Shown piece by piece: positions 10,308 through 17,996 of a stretch of DNA of 64,000 nt (the first letter of the stretch is position 1; every line of letters begins with the position of its first letter). The position numbers were made by a program, and so were the translations under genes. A model generated the notes under the pieces. That model did no database searches. It saw only the letters and a program-made list of their open reading frames with translations, and was not told the origin of the DNA. The DNA lies in contig CANFKS010000002.1 in NCBI GenBank assembly GCA_947447625.1, positions 52,392-116,391 on the forward strand. Reading direction: 5' to 3'. This stretch comes from Rhodospirillales bacterium (GTDB lineage Bacteria > Pseudomonadota > Alphaproteobacteria > Acetobacterales > Acetobacteraceae).

Positions 10308-11408
10308 TTGACGGTGCGGCATCTGTTGCATGTGTACCCGACATTCGCCGTCGGGGGCGCGCAGCTGCGGTTGTGCGCGATCCTCAATCATTTCGGGGCG
10401 CGGTGGCGGCACAGCATCGTTGCGTTGAATGGTGATGTGGCGTGCCGGGAGCGGCTGGCCGGGGATGTACCGGCGGTGTTTCCGGCAGTCGGGTTGCCGA
10501 AGGGGGCGACGTTGCCGAATGTGCGGCGGATCCGGGCGCTGCTGGGCGTGATGCGGCCGGACATGGTGATCACCAGCAATTGGGGCAGCATCGAGTGGGC
10601 GATAGCCAACCGCGGGTTGGGCATCGGGCATCTGCATGTCGAGGACGGGTTCGGGCCGGAGGAGCAAGATCGGCAGTTGCCGCGCCGGATGTGGACGCGG
10701 CGGCTGGCATTGGCGGGGCGCAGTGTGGTGGTGCCGTCGCGCACGTTGGAGCGGATCGCGCTGGGGGTATGGCGGCTGGCGCGGCGGCGGGTTTTGTATG
10801 TGCCGAACGGGATTGATCTGGGGCGGTTCGGCCGCGGGCATGGGGGGGGTGGGCTGGTGATCGGGACCGTGGCGACGTTGCGGGCAGAAAAGAATTTGGG
10901 GCGGTTGTTGCGGGCGTTCGCGATGATCGATGGGGGGACGGGGATGGGGGTGGGGATGGGGCCGCGGCTGGTGATTGTGGGGGATGGGCCGGAGCGGGCT
11001 GGGTTGGAGGCAGTGGCGCGAGAACTGGGGGTGGCAGAGCGGGTGATGTTCGCGGGGCACCAGACGGATCCGAGCGGATTCTATGCCGGGTTCGATGTGT
11101 TTGCGCTGTCGTCGGATACGGAGCAGATGCCGCTGAGTGTGCTGGAGGCAATGGCGGCGGGGCTGCCGGTGGTGGCGACGGATGTGGGGGATGTGCGGAC
11201 GATGGTGGCGCTGGGCAATACGCGGTGGTTGTGCGCGCGGGAGGATGGGGCATTGGCGCGGGCGTTGGGCGATGCGTTGGGCGATGCGGCGGGGCGGAGG
11301 GCGGTCGGCACGGCAAACCAGCAGAAGAGCGTGCGCGAGTATGCGCAGGAAGCCATGTTCGCGGCGTATGGAGCGTTGTTTGATGGGGTACCTGGGTTAA
11401 CGAGCTGA
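10308..11408 (+). CDS. Glycosyltransferase family 4
   Basis: A GT-B fold glycosyltransferase (GT4). The N-terminal glycine-rich acceptor loop is YPTFAVGGAQLRL. The C-terminal donor-binding half has VGDGPERAGLEAVARELG, VMFAGHQTD and the ExxxxxxxE-like DTEQMPLSVLEAMAAGLPVVATDVG. The TTG start at 10308 is preceded by GAGGAG at 10293-10298; an ATG at 10257 and a GTG at 10314 are alternatives. The gene carries an eight-G run at 10842-10849. It opens the exopolysaccharide island; the sugar donor is unknown. Confidence 0.88.
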   Translation: MTVRHLLHVYPTFAVGGAQLRLCAILNHFGARWRHSIVALNGDVACRERLAGDVPAVFPAVGLPKGATLPNVRRIRALLGVMRPDMVITSNWGSIEWAIANRGLGIGHLHVEDGFGPEEQDRQLPRRMWTRRLALAGRSVVVPSRTLERIALGVWRLARRRVLYVPNGIDLGRFGRGHGGGGLVIGTVATLRAEKNLGRLLRAFAMIDGGTGMGVGMGPRLVIVGDGPERAGLEAVARELGVAERVMFAGHQTDPSGFYAGFDVFALSSDTEQMPLSVLEAMAAGLPVVATDVGDVRTMVALGNTRWLCAREDGALARALGDALGDAAGRRAVGTANQQKSVREYAQEAMFAAYGALFDGVPGLTS

Positions 11409-12392
11409 TCCGGCAAGGAGCGAGAGAGCGAAGTCGGCGAGGTTGGTGCCGGTGAAGCGGTGACCCGGAATGCCGGCAGCTTCGGCGGCCTCGATGTCGG
11501 TGATCTGGTCACCGATCATGAGACAGCGGCCGGGGTCGAGCGACCAGGCGCGGATGAGATCATTCAGCATGCCGGGGGCCGGTTTGCGGCAGGCGCTGTC
11601 GCGGCGGTAGGCGGAGAGGGGGGCTTCGGGGTGGTAGGGGCAATAGCGGGCGTCATCGATGGTGCCGCCGGCAGCCAGGCAGGCGGACTGGATCCAGGCA
11701 AGCAGAGCGTCAACGTCAGCTTCGCTGTAGAAGCCGCGGGCGATGCCGGATTGGTTGGTAACGATGAAGACGTGCCAGCCATTGTCGGTGGCGTGACGGA
11801 TGGTTTCGCGGGCACCGTCGATCCAGTCAAAGCGGTCAGGGCTGCCGACGTAGCCGTGGTCGTGATTCAGCACGCCGTCCCGATCGAGGAACAGCGCAGG
11901 GCGAAGAAGGGGGGCTGGATCGTTGCTGATCAAACGCGTTCGTGGGGCGATGACATCGAGGCGTTGAGGGAGGAATGGCGATTCGAGGATTGTCCGATCA
12001 AGAACGGCGATGGCGATGTCATCGAGGATTGCAGGGGGGCCTGCGCTGTGGGGGATGATGCGGCAAGGAGTCTCGTCATGTGTGGCAGCAGCGAGGAGGG
12101 GGGCAATTGTGTCAGCGACAATGGTGGTGCCGCTGCTGAACAGGACGCGACGGTCGAGTTCAGCGAGGGAGGCGGGGCAGCGTATGGCAAGGGGGCGCGG
12201 CAGGGTGGGTCCGATAGCCTCGATTTGCAGGCGCAGACTGTCGGGTACCGGACCGGAAATCAGAATTTCGTCGATGCCATAGCGCGAGACTTCGCGCGCC
12301 AGCCACCACAGGAAGGGGCGGCCGGCGGTGGGGCGCAGAAGGTCAGGCTTCAGCGTCACGACGCATTGTCGGAGGCGGGGGGGGCGGTTCAT
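11397..12392 (-). CDS. Degenerate nucleotidyltransferase-like domain fused to HAD-IIIA phosphatase (GmhB-like)
   Basis: A 331-residue two-domain protein. Residues 1-165 resemble a sugar-nucleotidyltransferase (RPFLWWLAREVSRYGIDEIL) but lack the GGxGTR nucleotide loop. Residues from about 165 form a HAD-IIIA phosphatase like GmhB: catalytic LFLDRDGVLN, VTNQSGIARG, CRKPAPGM and MIGDQITDIEAAEAAG. The zinc loop shows CPYHPE, but the later cysteine pair is reduced to one (SACRKP). GmhB-type enzymes dephosphorylate heptose bisphosphate, but related HAD-IIIA members act on other phosphosugars. Its end overlaps the converging GT4 gene by 12 bases. Confidence 0.82.
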   Translation of the reverse strand: MNRPPRLRQCVVTLKPDLLRPTAGRPFLWWLAREVSRYGIDEILISGPVPDSLRLQIEAIGPTLPRPLAIRCPASLAELDRRVLFSSGTTIVADTIAPLLAAATHDETPCRIIPHSAGPPAILDDIAIAVLDRTILESPFLPQRLDVIAPRTRLISNDPAPLLRPALFLDRDGVLNHDHGYVGSPDRFDWIDGARETIRHATDNGWHVFIVTNQSGIARGFYSEADVDALLAWIQSACLAAGGTIDDARYCPYHPEAPLSAYRRDSACRKPAPGMLNDLIRAWSLDPGRCLMIGDQITDIEAAEAAGIPGHRFTGTNLADFALSLLAGSAR

Positions 12393-12411
12393 GGGAGTGG
12401 ACGGGCTCAGC

Positions 12412-12594
12412 TTATCCAGTGAAGAGATAAAGGACCATGCTGCCGGCTTTCCAGAGCAGAGCCCAGAGGATGATCGACAGACCGAAAATCAAAGGCACCG
12501 CCTGGCGGAAGGGGAGCAGACGATCCTGCGGATCGCTGGACCTGACGATACGCTCATGCGGAAAGGAGGAGGGGGAGAAATGCAGTGCACTCAT
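12412..12594 (-). CDS. Small single-span membrane protein
   Basis: A 60-residue protein not recognised as any named family. Residues 1-32 are polar, followed by one hydrophobic span (VPLIFGLSIILWALLW) and a short tail. It lies 19 bases upstream of the NTase/HAD gene and downstream of a BioF2-type acyltransferase on the same strand, so it may belong to their transcript. The ribosome binding site is weak. It could be a spurious frame, but the clean span and its position between two same-strand genes favour a real small protein. Confidence 0.5.
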   Translation of the reverse strand: MSALHFSPSSFPHERIVRSSDPQDRLLPFRQAVPLIFGLSIILWALLWKAGSMVLYLFTG

Positions 12595-12626
12595 GATTTT
12601 CCACTCTGAGGGAGGAATAAACCGCA

Positions 12627-12706
12627 GAGTCTGACAAATTCAGAGTCCGGCAAAATCAGAGTCCGGCAAAATCAGAGGAAGGCAAAATCAGAGGAAGGCA
12701 AAATGA
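12627..12706. repeat. Five tandem copies of a 16-bp unit
   Basis: Five adjacent 16-base units at 12627, 12643, 12659, 12675 and 12691. Units 2 and 3 are identical (GAGTCCGGCAAAATCA). Units 4 and 5 share GAGGAAGGCAAAAT, and unit 1 is a diverged form. The array is non-coding and lies between the acyltransferase stop and the small membrane protein start. The period is not a multiple of three. It could be a regulatory or slippage-prone array; its role is unknown. Confidence 0.8.
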
Positions 12707-12738
12707 GTAAGATTTCGTACCCGTGATAGGGACATATT

Positions 12739-13794
12739 TCACCACATACGGCGAAGCCAGGCCTCGATCGAGGCTGGCCGCCAGACCGGGCCGAGTTCGA
12801 GCCAGGACAAGCTGTTTTGAGAATTGGTGAAGCTGGTTTTGTAGCGGGCTTCGCCGGCAAGGAAATCATACCCGTTCATGCCCTCGGCCATGTGAGCCTC
12901 GATGGCAAGATGATGGCAGGTCAGGCCGGGCTTACGACGAGGATCAGCGTGAGGGTAGGCGAAGCCGCTCTGATAGGCCAGGACCCAGCCGCGCCACAGG
13001 AAATTGTATAGGTAGCCGATGGTTTGGCCGCCGGCGCTGAAATGCAGGAGTTCCGCCTCCCTTCGAGGAATGGCGCGGGCGATGAGTGCGCGGTGGAAAC
13101 GATAAAACTCCGGGACAGCGAAAGCGCCTTGCCGGTTACGTCGTCGCCAGGACTCTTGGTGCAGGAGAACGAGGCCGTCGAGGCATGCAAGAGCCTCGGG
13201 CACATCCGCGGCGCGGCGCATGACGATGGGGCCATTGGTCTGGTAGCGCCGCAGGGAGCGGCGAATCTGCTGGCGGGTGTTGGCGCTAAGGCTGGCGGCG
13301 TGATCACTGGCGGTGGCGCGCAGGCGGTTGAAGTCAACACACGGTGAGGGGCGGTCCGGGTGCAATTCGAGCGTCCCTGGGATCATGCGCGCGGCGGTAG
13401 CGATGCCACCGCGCACGCCGCTCAGCACCAGGCGGCGGCCAAGGCGGCCGAGGCCGGTTTTTAACAGGCCACGGATCACATCCGGGGCGGCGGTGGCGGC
13501 GACAAGGGGACCGTTATGTTCAACGAACAAAGAATCCCATGCGGGCAGGCCGCTTTCGCCAAGCCAGAGCGTGTCACCACTCCAGCCCGCGATACGGTTG
13601 CAGAGGGCGAGGGCCATCGTTTCGCCACCGAGGGTGGCTTCGATCAGTATGGGATCGGGGAAGCGGGCGGCAACCTCGCAGCCGACCCAGGTCCAACTCT
13701 GGAAAAATGACGCATCTGCCTCGGCTTCGAGCGCACGCCAGCGCTCGCCGAGTTTTTCGAAATCGCCTGGCACGGACAACGTGAACTGCGGCAT
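12739..13794 (-). CDS. BioF2-like/FemAB-type GNAT acyltransferase
   Basis: About 351 residues with the BioF2-like acetyltransferase architecture seen in polysaccharide loci. It has an N-terminal half with FFQSWTWVGCEV, a basic stretch SANTRQQIRRSLRRY, and a C-terminal GNAT fold with LLHFSAGGQTIGYLYNFLW, where an acyl donor would bind, and GYDFLAGEARYKTSF. The last motif is shared with FemAB-type enzymes. The ATG at 13794 is preferred to the TTG at 13830. A role in acylating an amino sugar of the exopolysaccharide is inferred from family and context. It diverges from the YdcF gene. Confidence 0.83.
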   Translation of the reverse strand: MPQFTLSVPGDFEKLGERWRALEAEADASFFQSWTWVGCEVAARFPDPILIEATLGGETMALALCNRIAGWSGDTLWLGESGLPAWDSLFVEHNGPLVAATAAPDVIRGLLKTGLGRLGRRLVLSGVRGGIATAARMIPGTLELHPDRPSPCVDFNRLRATASDHAASLSANTRQQIRRSLRRYQTNGPIVMRRAADVPEALACLDGLVLLHQESWRRRNRQGAFAVPEFYRFHRALIARAIPRREAELLHFSAGGQTIGYLYNFLWRGWVLAYQSGFAYPHADPRRKPGLTCHHLAIEAHMAEGMNGYDFLAGEARYKTSFTNSQNSLSWLELGPVWRPASIEAWLRRMW

Positions 13795-13904
13795 CCGCGC
13801 AACAAAGGCGGACACTGGGCTGCATGTCAAACGATGCTCTTGGGTGGCTTCCCCTGTGGTGCCGCATAGGGCAGCTTGCCAAGATAATACCGGATCGGAA
13901 CATC

Positions 13905-14702
13905 ATGTCCCTGGGCTCTCTGCCGACCGCCTTGCTGTTGCCTCCGGTGAACCTGGTGCCGCTTGCTCTGGCAGGAATGGTGCTGGCACGCTTTCGGCCA
14001 CGCCTCGGGCAGGCGGTGAGTGTGGGCGCGCTGCTGGGTCTCCTGCTCCTCAGTCTTCCGGTCGTCAGTGCGCTGCTCCTGCAGTCGCTGCAGGCGCATA
14101 TCCCGCGCGGGATGGCGGACGCGATGCGCCAACGTGGCGACATGACGGATCAGGAGAGCATCAGGCGGTTGCCGGGGGCGATCGTGGTTTTGAGCGCAGA
14201 TGCGGCGTATGGCGGCGGGGGGGGCATTCTGCCGCAGCTCGGGCTTGGGATGATGACGCTGGAACGGCTGCAGGCGGGGACGATATTGGCGCGCCGGGTT
14301 TCGCTGCCGGTGCTGCTGGCGGGCGGGCCGGCGGGGCCAGGGCAGCCGCCGCTGGCCGTGTTGATGGCCGAGGCGATGCAGCAGAATTTCAGCGTGACCG
14401 CATCATGGATCGAGACCCAATCGAGCGATACCTGGGAAAATGCCGAATTCAGCGCTGGGATGCTGAAGGCCTCAGGGATCGGCAGTGTCTACCTGGTGAC
14501 CAATGCCTGGCACATGCCGCGCAGCCTGATCGCGTTCCGGCATTTCGGGATCGAGGCGATCCCGGTTCCCTCGCGTTTCAGCGCCGCGCCCAGGCTTGAC
14601 GCCGAGGCCTTCACGCCCCGGGTGTCGGCGTGGCTGAACAGCTATTTCGCGATCCATGAATGGGTTGGGGTGGCGTGGTATTGGTATCGTGGTCGGTTCT
14701 GA
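13905..14702 (+). CDS. YdcF family (DUF218) membrane-anchored protein
   Basis: A 265-residue protein with two N-terminal membrane spans (about residues 8-25 and 35-60) and a DUF218 domain. The domain shows the usual GAIVVLSA start, a TLERLQAG segment, the SSDTWENAEFS motif and VYLVTNAWHMPRSLIAF. DUF218 proteins are often linked to envelope polysaccharide genes; the reaction is not established in most. The ATG at 13905 places the spans correctly. An eight-G run at 14217-14224 encodes a poly-glycine turn. Its end overlaps the start of the next gene. Confidence 0.85.
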   Translation: MSLGSLPTALLLPPVNLVPLALAGMVLARFRPRLGQAVSVGALLGLLLLSLPVVSALLLQSLQAHIPRGMADAMRQRGDMTDQESIRRLPGAIVVLSADAAYGGGGGILPQLGLGMMTLERLQAGTILARRVSLPVLLAGGPAGPGQPPLAVLMAEAMQQNFSVTASWIETQSSDTWENAEFSAGMLKASGIGSVYLVTNAWHMPRSLIAFRHFGIEAIPVPSRFSAAPRLDAEAFTPRVSAWLNSYFAIHEWVGVAWYWYRGRF

Positions 14703-15732
14703 CATCGTCGAGGCCGAGACCTTCGACGAGGCTGCCGCCCTCGCGGATGGGCCGTTGGCAGCAGGGGCGGGGCGGAGTTTTTTTCTAGCGCCGTGGTGGT
14801 GGCGGACGATGGAGGCGGGCGGGCTTGCGGCCGGCGCTCGGGTGCGATTTTTGGCCTATCGTGAGGCCGGTACGGCCGTTTGTCTGTTGGCGTTGGGTGA
14901 GGCAGGGGGACGTATCGAAGGACTGACAGGACCTTATACATGCCTCTATCAGCCCTTGTTTGCTGGGACGCTCGATGCTGCCGCGATCAGACGGGCGGCG
15001 GCGGCGCTGGGCGGATGGTTGAGGCGGTATGCAGTGATCCGCTTCGATGCGCTGGATGCTGAGGCAGCGTGGCTTGACCCGTTCCTGGCGGGGATGCAGC
15101 ACGGAGGGCTGCGGGCGTTGCGGTTCGATCACTTCGGCAACTGGCACGAGCCGGTCGCAGGACGGGACTGGGAAGGGTATTTGAGGGGGCGGTCGGGGTC
15201 ATTGCGCGAGATGATACGACGCAAGACACGGCGCAATGCGGGGGTCAATTTGCGGATTGTGACGGGCGGGGACGCGCTGGAGGGAGCGATCACCGGGTAT
15301 GAGGACGTCTATGCGCGGAGTTGGAAGGTGCCGGAGCCGTTCCCACTGTTCAACGGGCGGATGATGCGCGAGGCGGCGGGGGCAGGGGCGTTACGGCTGG
15401 GGCTGTTGGAAAGCGGCGGGGAGTTGATCGCGGCGCAGATCTGGATCGTGGCCAACAGCAGCGCCCTGCTGGTGAAACTCGCGCATGACGAGGCGTTCAA
15501 GCCATTGTCGCCGGGGACGGTGCTGACGGCACGGATGATCCGCCATCTGATCGACGAGGAACAGGTGCGCGAGTTGGATTTCGGGAGGGGGGATGATCCA
15601 TACAAGGCGTTGTGGACGACGGCGCGGCGGCAGCGGATTGGGGTGGTGTTGGCAAATCCGTGGCAGCCGGCGGGGGCGATGGCGATGATGCGCCACGTGG
15701 CGGGGCGGTTGCGCCGGAGGTTGGGGCAGTGA
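14656..15732 (+). CDS. Second BioF2-like/FemAB-type GNAT acyltransferase
   Basis: 358 residues, same architecture as the gene at 12.7-13.8 kb but clearly diverged. Key segments are LREMIRRKTRRNAG, a basic stretch before the GNAT core, YARSWKVPEPFPLFN, LLESGGELIAAQIWIVANSSALLVKLAHDEAF, and ELDFGRGDDPYKALW. The last is the equivalent of the FemAB DFG..YK motif. The first ATG overlaps the YdcF gene by 47 bases; a GTG at 14689 would shorten this. A role in acylating the polysaccharide is inferred from family and neighbours. Confidence 0.83.
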   Translation: MNGLGWRGIGIVVGSDIVEAETFDEAAALADGPLAAGAGRSFFLAPWWWRTMEAGGLAAGARVRFLAYREAGTAVCLLALGEAGGRIEGLTGPYTCLYQPLFAGTLDAAAIRRAAAALGGWLRRYAVIRFDALDAEAAWLDPFLAGMQHGGLRALRFDHFGNWHEPVAGRDWEGYLRGRSGSLREMIRRKTRRNAGVNLRIVTGGDALEGAITGYEDVYARSWKVPEPFPLFNGRMMREAAGAGALRLGLLESGGELIAAQIWIVANSSALLVKLAHDEAFKPLSPGTVLTARMIRHLIDEEQVRELDFGRGDDPYKALWTTARRQRIGVVLANPWQPAGAMAMMRHVAGRLRRRLGQ

Positions 15733-15785
15733 GGGGGATCGAGGTGCGTGATGTCGAGGCAGCGATGGTGCCGGCGCTGATGGCA

Positions 15786-15846
15786 GCCTGATGATTTTTG
15801 GCGGAATCACCAAAAATCATCAGGCGATCGAACAAAGAGTTAGAGC
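15786..15846 (-). repeat. Dispersed intergenic repeat, copy A
   Basis: One of three related intergenic elements in the window (others at 41018-41083 and 60926-60990). This copy is in the opposite orientation. It contains a perfect 15-bp inverted repeat, 15787-15801 with 15810-15824, around an 8-base loop. It overlaps the stop codon of the deacetylase-GNAT gene and could act as its terminator as well as ending the converging acyltransferase transcript. Confidence 0.8.
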
Positions 15847-17699
15847 GGCAGGGCGACCAGTTCGGAGTAGAGGAAGGTAACCTGCTCGTGCGGCAAGTCA
15901 GGGCCGCAATAGAGGCGTGGAGTCGGGTTGGGGCGTTGGATGCCGATGGTTGTGTTGTCGGGCAGCAGATGTTCGGGGATACGCATGCCGCAGACGCCGT
16001 GGCGCAGCAGAAGATGCCCGCCGATGGCGCGCTGCCAGCGCAGGAACAGGGCGAGGTTGCTGAAGCCGAAGACGCGGGCGCTGGGCAGGCCCTTGATCAC
16101 CGAGGGGCGCCAGATCACGACGCACCAGTCATCCCCGCGCCCGACCGCGAAACTGTGCAGCCCGGGCAGGCCAACATGGTCGCGCCAGAGCCGGCCTGCC
16201 TCGCCAACCATTTCGCCGGGCGATGTCATCACGCCGAGGCCCATGGCGAAGGCGGGGAGCGGGAGGTTGAACACCACGCGCTCGTTCGAGGGCAGGTCAC
16301 GGAAGCGGAAGAGGCGCAGCATTTTGGCAACGGCCGGCGTCGGGGTGAAATTGGTGAAGCGGAACTGCTTTTGCGACAGGCAAGCGGATAGCAGGTCCAT
16401 CGAGCGGGCCCGGTGGGCGTGTTCAACGACCAGGCTCGTGAGATTGCAGAAATCAACGGGTTCGCCGTTGATCGTTTGGCGCGAATAGATGGCGCCAAGC
16501 GTGCCGACGAGTTCGCCGTCCGCGAGCAGTTGAAAGCCATGGTTGGGTGGGTTGGCCAGCCAGTCATGCCGAAGGGCGCCGATCCAGGCCGGGACCGAAA
16601 TGTCGGCGTTGAGATTGGCGTGCCAGTAGGCGGCAATGCGGGGAAGGTCAGCCGCGGTGATGGGCTGGACCGACAGGGCCGGTTTGCGGCGGGGCGCAAC
16701 GGCGGCGGGCGCGCGCGGGGCAGCGGCGCTCATTTCGGCCCGCAGGTGGAGCGGGTCGATCGGGGTGGCGTTGAATTCAGTGATGAACCAGGCGAGGAAG
16801 CGGTCAAGCGTGGCGAGGAAGGCAGCCTGGTCGGCTTCGGTGCGGACATAGGGCGTATGGCCAGGGGCGACGGAGGGGGAGTGCAGGCAGAGCATGAAGT
16901 CCCGCTGGCCGGCAGCGGCGTTGAAGCGGACGAGGCGGCGCATCTCCTCGAAGGTGAAACCCTCCGGAGTCAATCCGATGCGTTCGAGCATACCGAGGCG
17001 AGACAGGATGCCGGGAATGCGCAGGCGCCGGGCACCGGACGACAGAGCGGCGGCGGCGAGGCGCTCCAGGCCGGGCCGGGCCAGCCACCCGATCCGGCCG
17101 CCGCTGTTGGGGATGCTGAGGACGCTGCCGTTCGAACCCTCCCAGCGCGCGGCGTTGTCCCGGCGCGAGAAATCCGGGCCATGCTGGGCGGAGTAGTCGA
17201 ACGGCGGACGCGGGCTGATGTCGATCTCGTAGCCCAGCGCTTCCAGCGTGGCGAAGCTATGCGGACCGATACCGTAGCGGCCGGCCTTGTAGATGGCCGG
17301 GCGGGTGCCGAAGGCAGCCTCGATCTGGTCGGTGAGTGTGCTGATCTTGGCAGCTTCGAGCGCCTGCGGGAGATTGCCGGGGAACGAGTTTTCCGGCCGG
17401 ACTTCCTCGGTGAATGGCGCAGTGACCCAGGGGTGGAGATGCGTACCGATCAGGGCGCGGCCAGACCCCAGGATGGGGCGCAGGGCACCGATCGAGATCG
17501 GATCGGTCGCGATCGGGGTGGTGACGGCATAGACGGGACGGACGCCGTGACGGTCGAAGACCGCTTGCAGGTCCCCGATCCTGAGCATGTGGCCGACGCC
17601 GGTGGCGCTGCGGTCAAACGGCGCGGACCAGTCAAACTCCTCCTCCGTGTCGACAACGGCCATGATCCGCGGCGGGAGAAAGCGGGAAACGGCGACCAC
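15840..17699 (-). CDS. WalW-like polysaccharide deacetylase domain fused to GNAT-like acyltransferase domain
   Basis: A 619-residue fusion. Residues 1-325 resemble WalW-type polysaccharide deacetylase proteins: AVVDTEEEFDWSAPF near residue 14 with the Asp-Asp/Glu position, THLHPW with metal-site histidines around residue 86, YKAGRYG, and the C-terminal LCLHSPSVAPGHTPYV. After a proline/alanine-rich linker, residues 345-619 form a GNAT-like half (VQPITAADLPRIAAYWHAN; LADGELVGTLGAIYS). It starts three bases after the acyl carrier protein gene, so coupling is likely. I infer removal of one acyl group and addition of another on the same sugar; the catalytic state of either domain is unproven. Confidence 0.82.
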   Translation of the reverse strand: MVAVSRFLPPRIMAVVDTEEEFDWSAPFDRSATGVGHMLRIGDLQAVFDRHGVRPVYAVTTPIATDPISIGALRPILGSGRALIGTHLHPWVTAPFTEEVRPENSFPGNLPQALEAAKISTLTDQIEAAFGTRPAIYKAGRYGIGPHSFATLEALGYEIDISPRPPFDYSAQHGPDFSRRDNAARWEGSNGSVLSIPNSGGRIGWLARPGLERLAAAALSSGARRLRIPGILSRLGMLERIGLTPEGFTFEEMRRLVRFNAAAGQRDFMLCLHSPSVAPGHTPYVRTEADQAAFLATLDRFLAWFITEFNATPIDPLHLRAEMSAAAPRAPAAVAPRRKPALSVQPITAADLPRIAAYWHANLNADISVPAWIGALRHDWLANPPNHGFQLLADGELVGTLGAIYSRQTINGEPVDFCNLTSLVVEHAHRARSMDLLSACLSQKQFRFTNFTPTPAVAKMLRLFRFRDLPSNERVVFNLPLPAFAMGLGVMTSPGEMVGEAGRLWRDHVGLPGLHSFAVGRGDDWCVVIWRPSVIKGLPSARVFGFSNLALFLRWQRAIGGHLLLRHGVCGMRIPEHLLPDNTTIGIQRPNPTPRLYCGPDLPHEQVTFLYSELVALPL

Positions 17700-17702
17700 T
17701 CC

Positions 17703-17975
17703 CTAGGATTGCGTCGCTTGCCTTGATGCGATGAAGGCGGCGATGGCCGAGAGGGTGCCGAGATTATCGATCGTCATGTCTTGGGCCTCCAGGGCAAGGT
17801 CATAGGCGTTGTCGATGAGCATCACGAATTCAATCACACCGGCGCTGTCGAGAATGCCGGTGTCTGGGATGACGTCCTGTTCGGTGATGCTGCTGGCATC
17901 GGTGCCGAAATCATCTGCGAGTTGCTGGAGCAACCGTCGCAGCCTTGTCATGATGGCGTTTCGATCGTCAGTCAT
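17703..17975 (-). CDS. Dedicated acyl carrier protein
   Basis: A 90-residue acyl carrier protein. The phosphopantetheine serine is Ser44 in ILDSAGVIEFVM and the four-helix pattern is intact. It is not the housekeeping AcpP: the attachment motif is DSAGVIE rather than DSLDTVE. It is placed between an E2-like acyltransferase (21 bases upstream) and the deacetylase-GNAT fusion (3 bases downstream). A private carrier for a polysaccharide acyl group is the natural inference. Confidence 0.9.
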   Translation of the reverse strand: MTDDRNAIMTRLRRLLQQLADDFGTDASSITEQDVIPDTGILDSAGVIEFVMLIDNAYDLALEAQDMTIDNLGTLSAIAAFIASRQATQS

Positions 17976-17996
17976 GCTGCGTCCCTCGCGCGTTGT

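Noticed and set aside
9967-10311. 114-codon + strand frame upstream of the GT4 gene
   Set aside because: Cysteine/arginine/glycine-rich with no family resemblance, and it overlaps the likely GT4 start.
12627-12706. Tandem repeat as a CRISPR array
   Set aside because: Units are 16 bases and directly adjacent with no spacers, and there are no cas genes.
12672-12869. 65-codon - strand frame running from the acyltransferase gene into the 16-bp array
   Set aside because: Mostly an alternate frame of the acyltransferase 3' end; no ribosome binding site and no domain.
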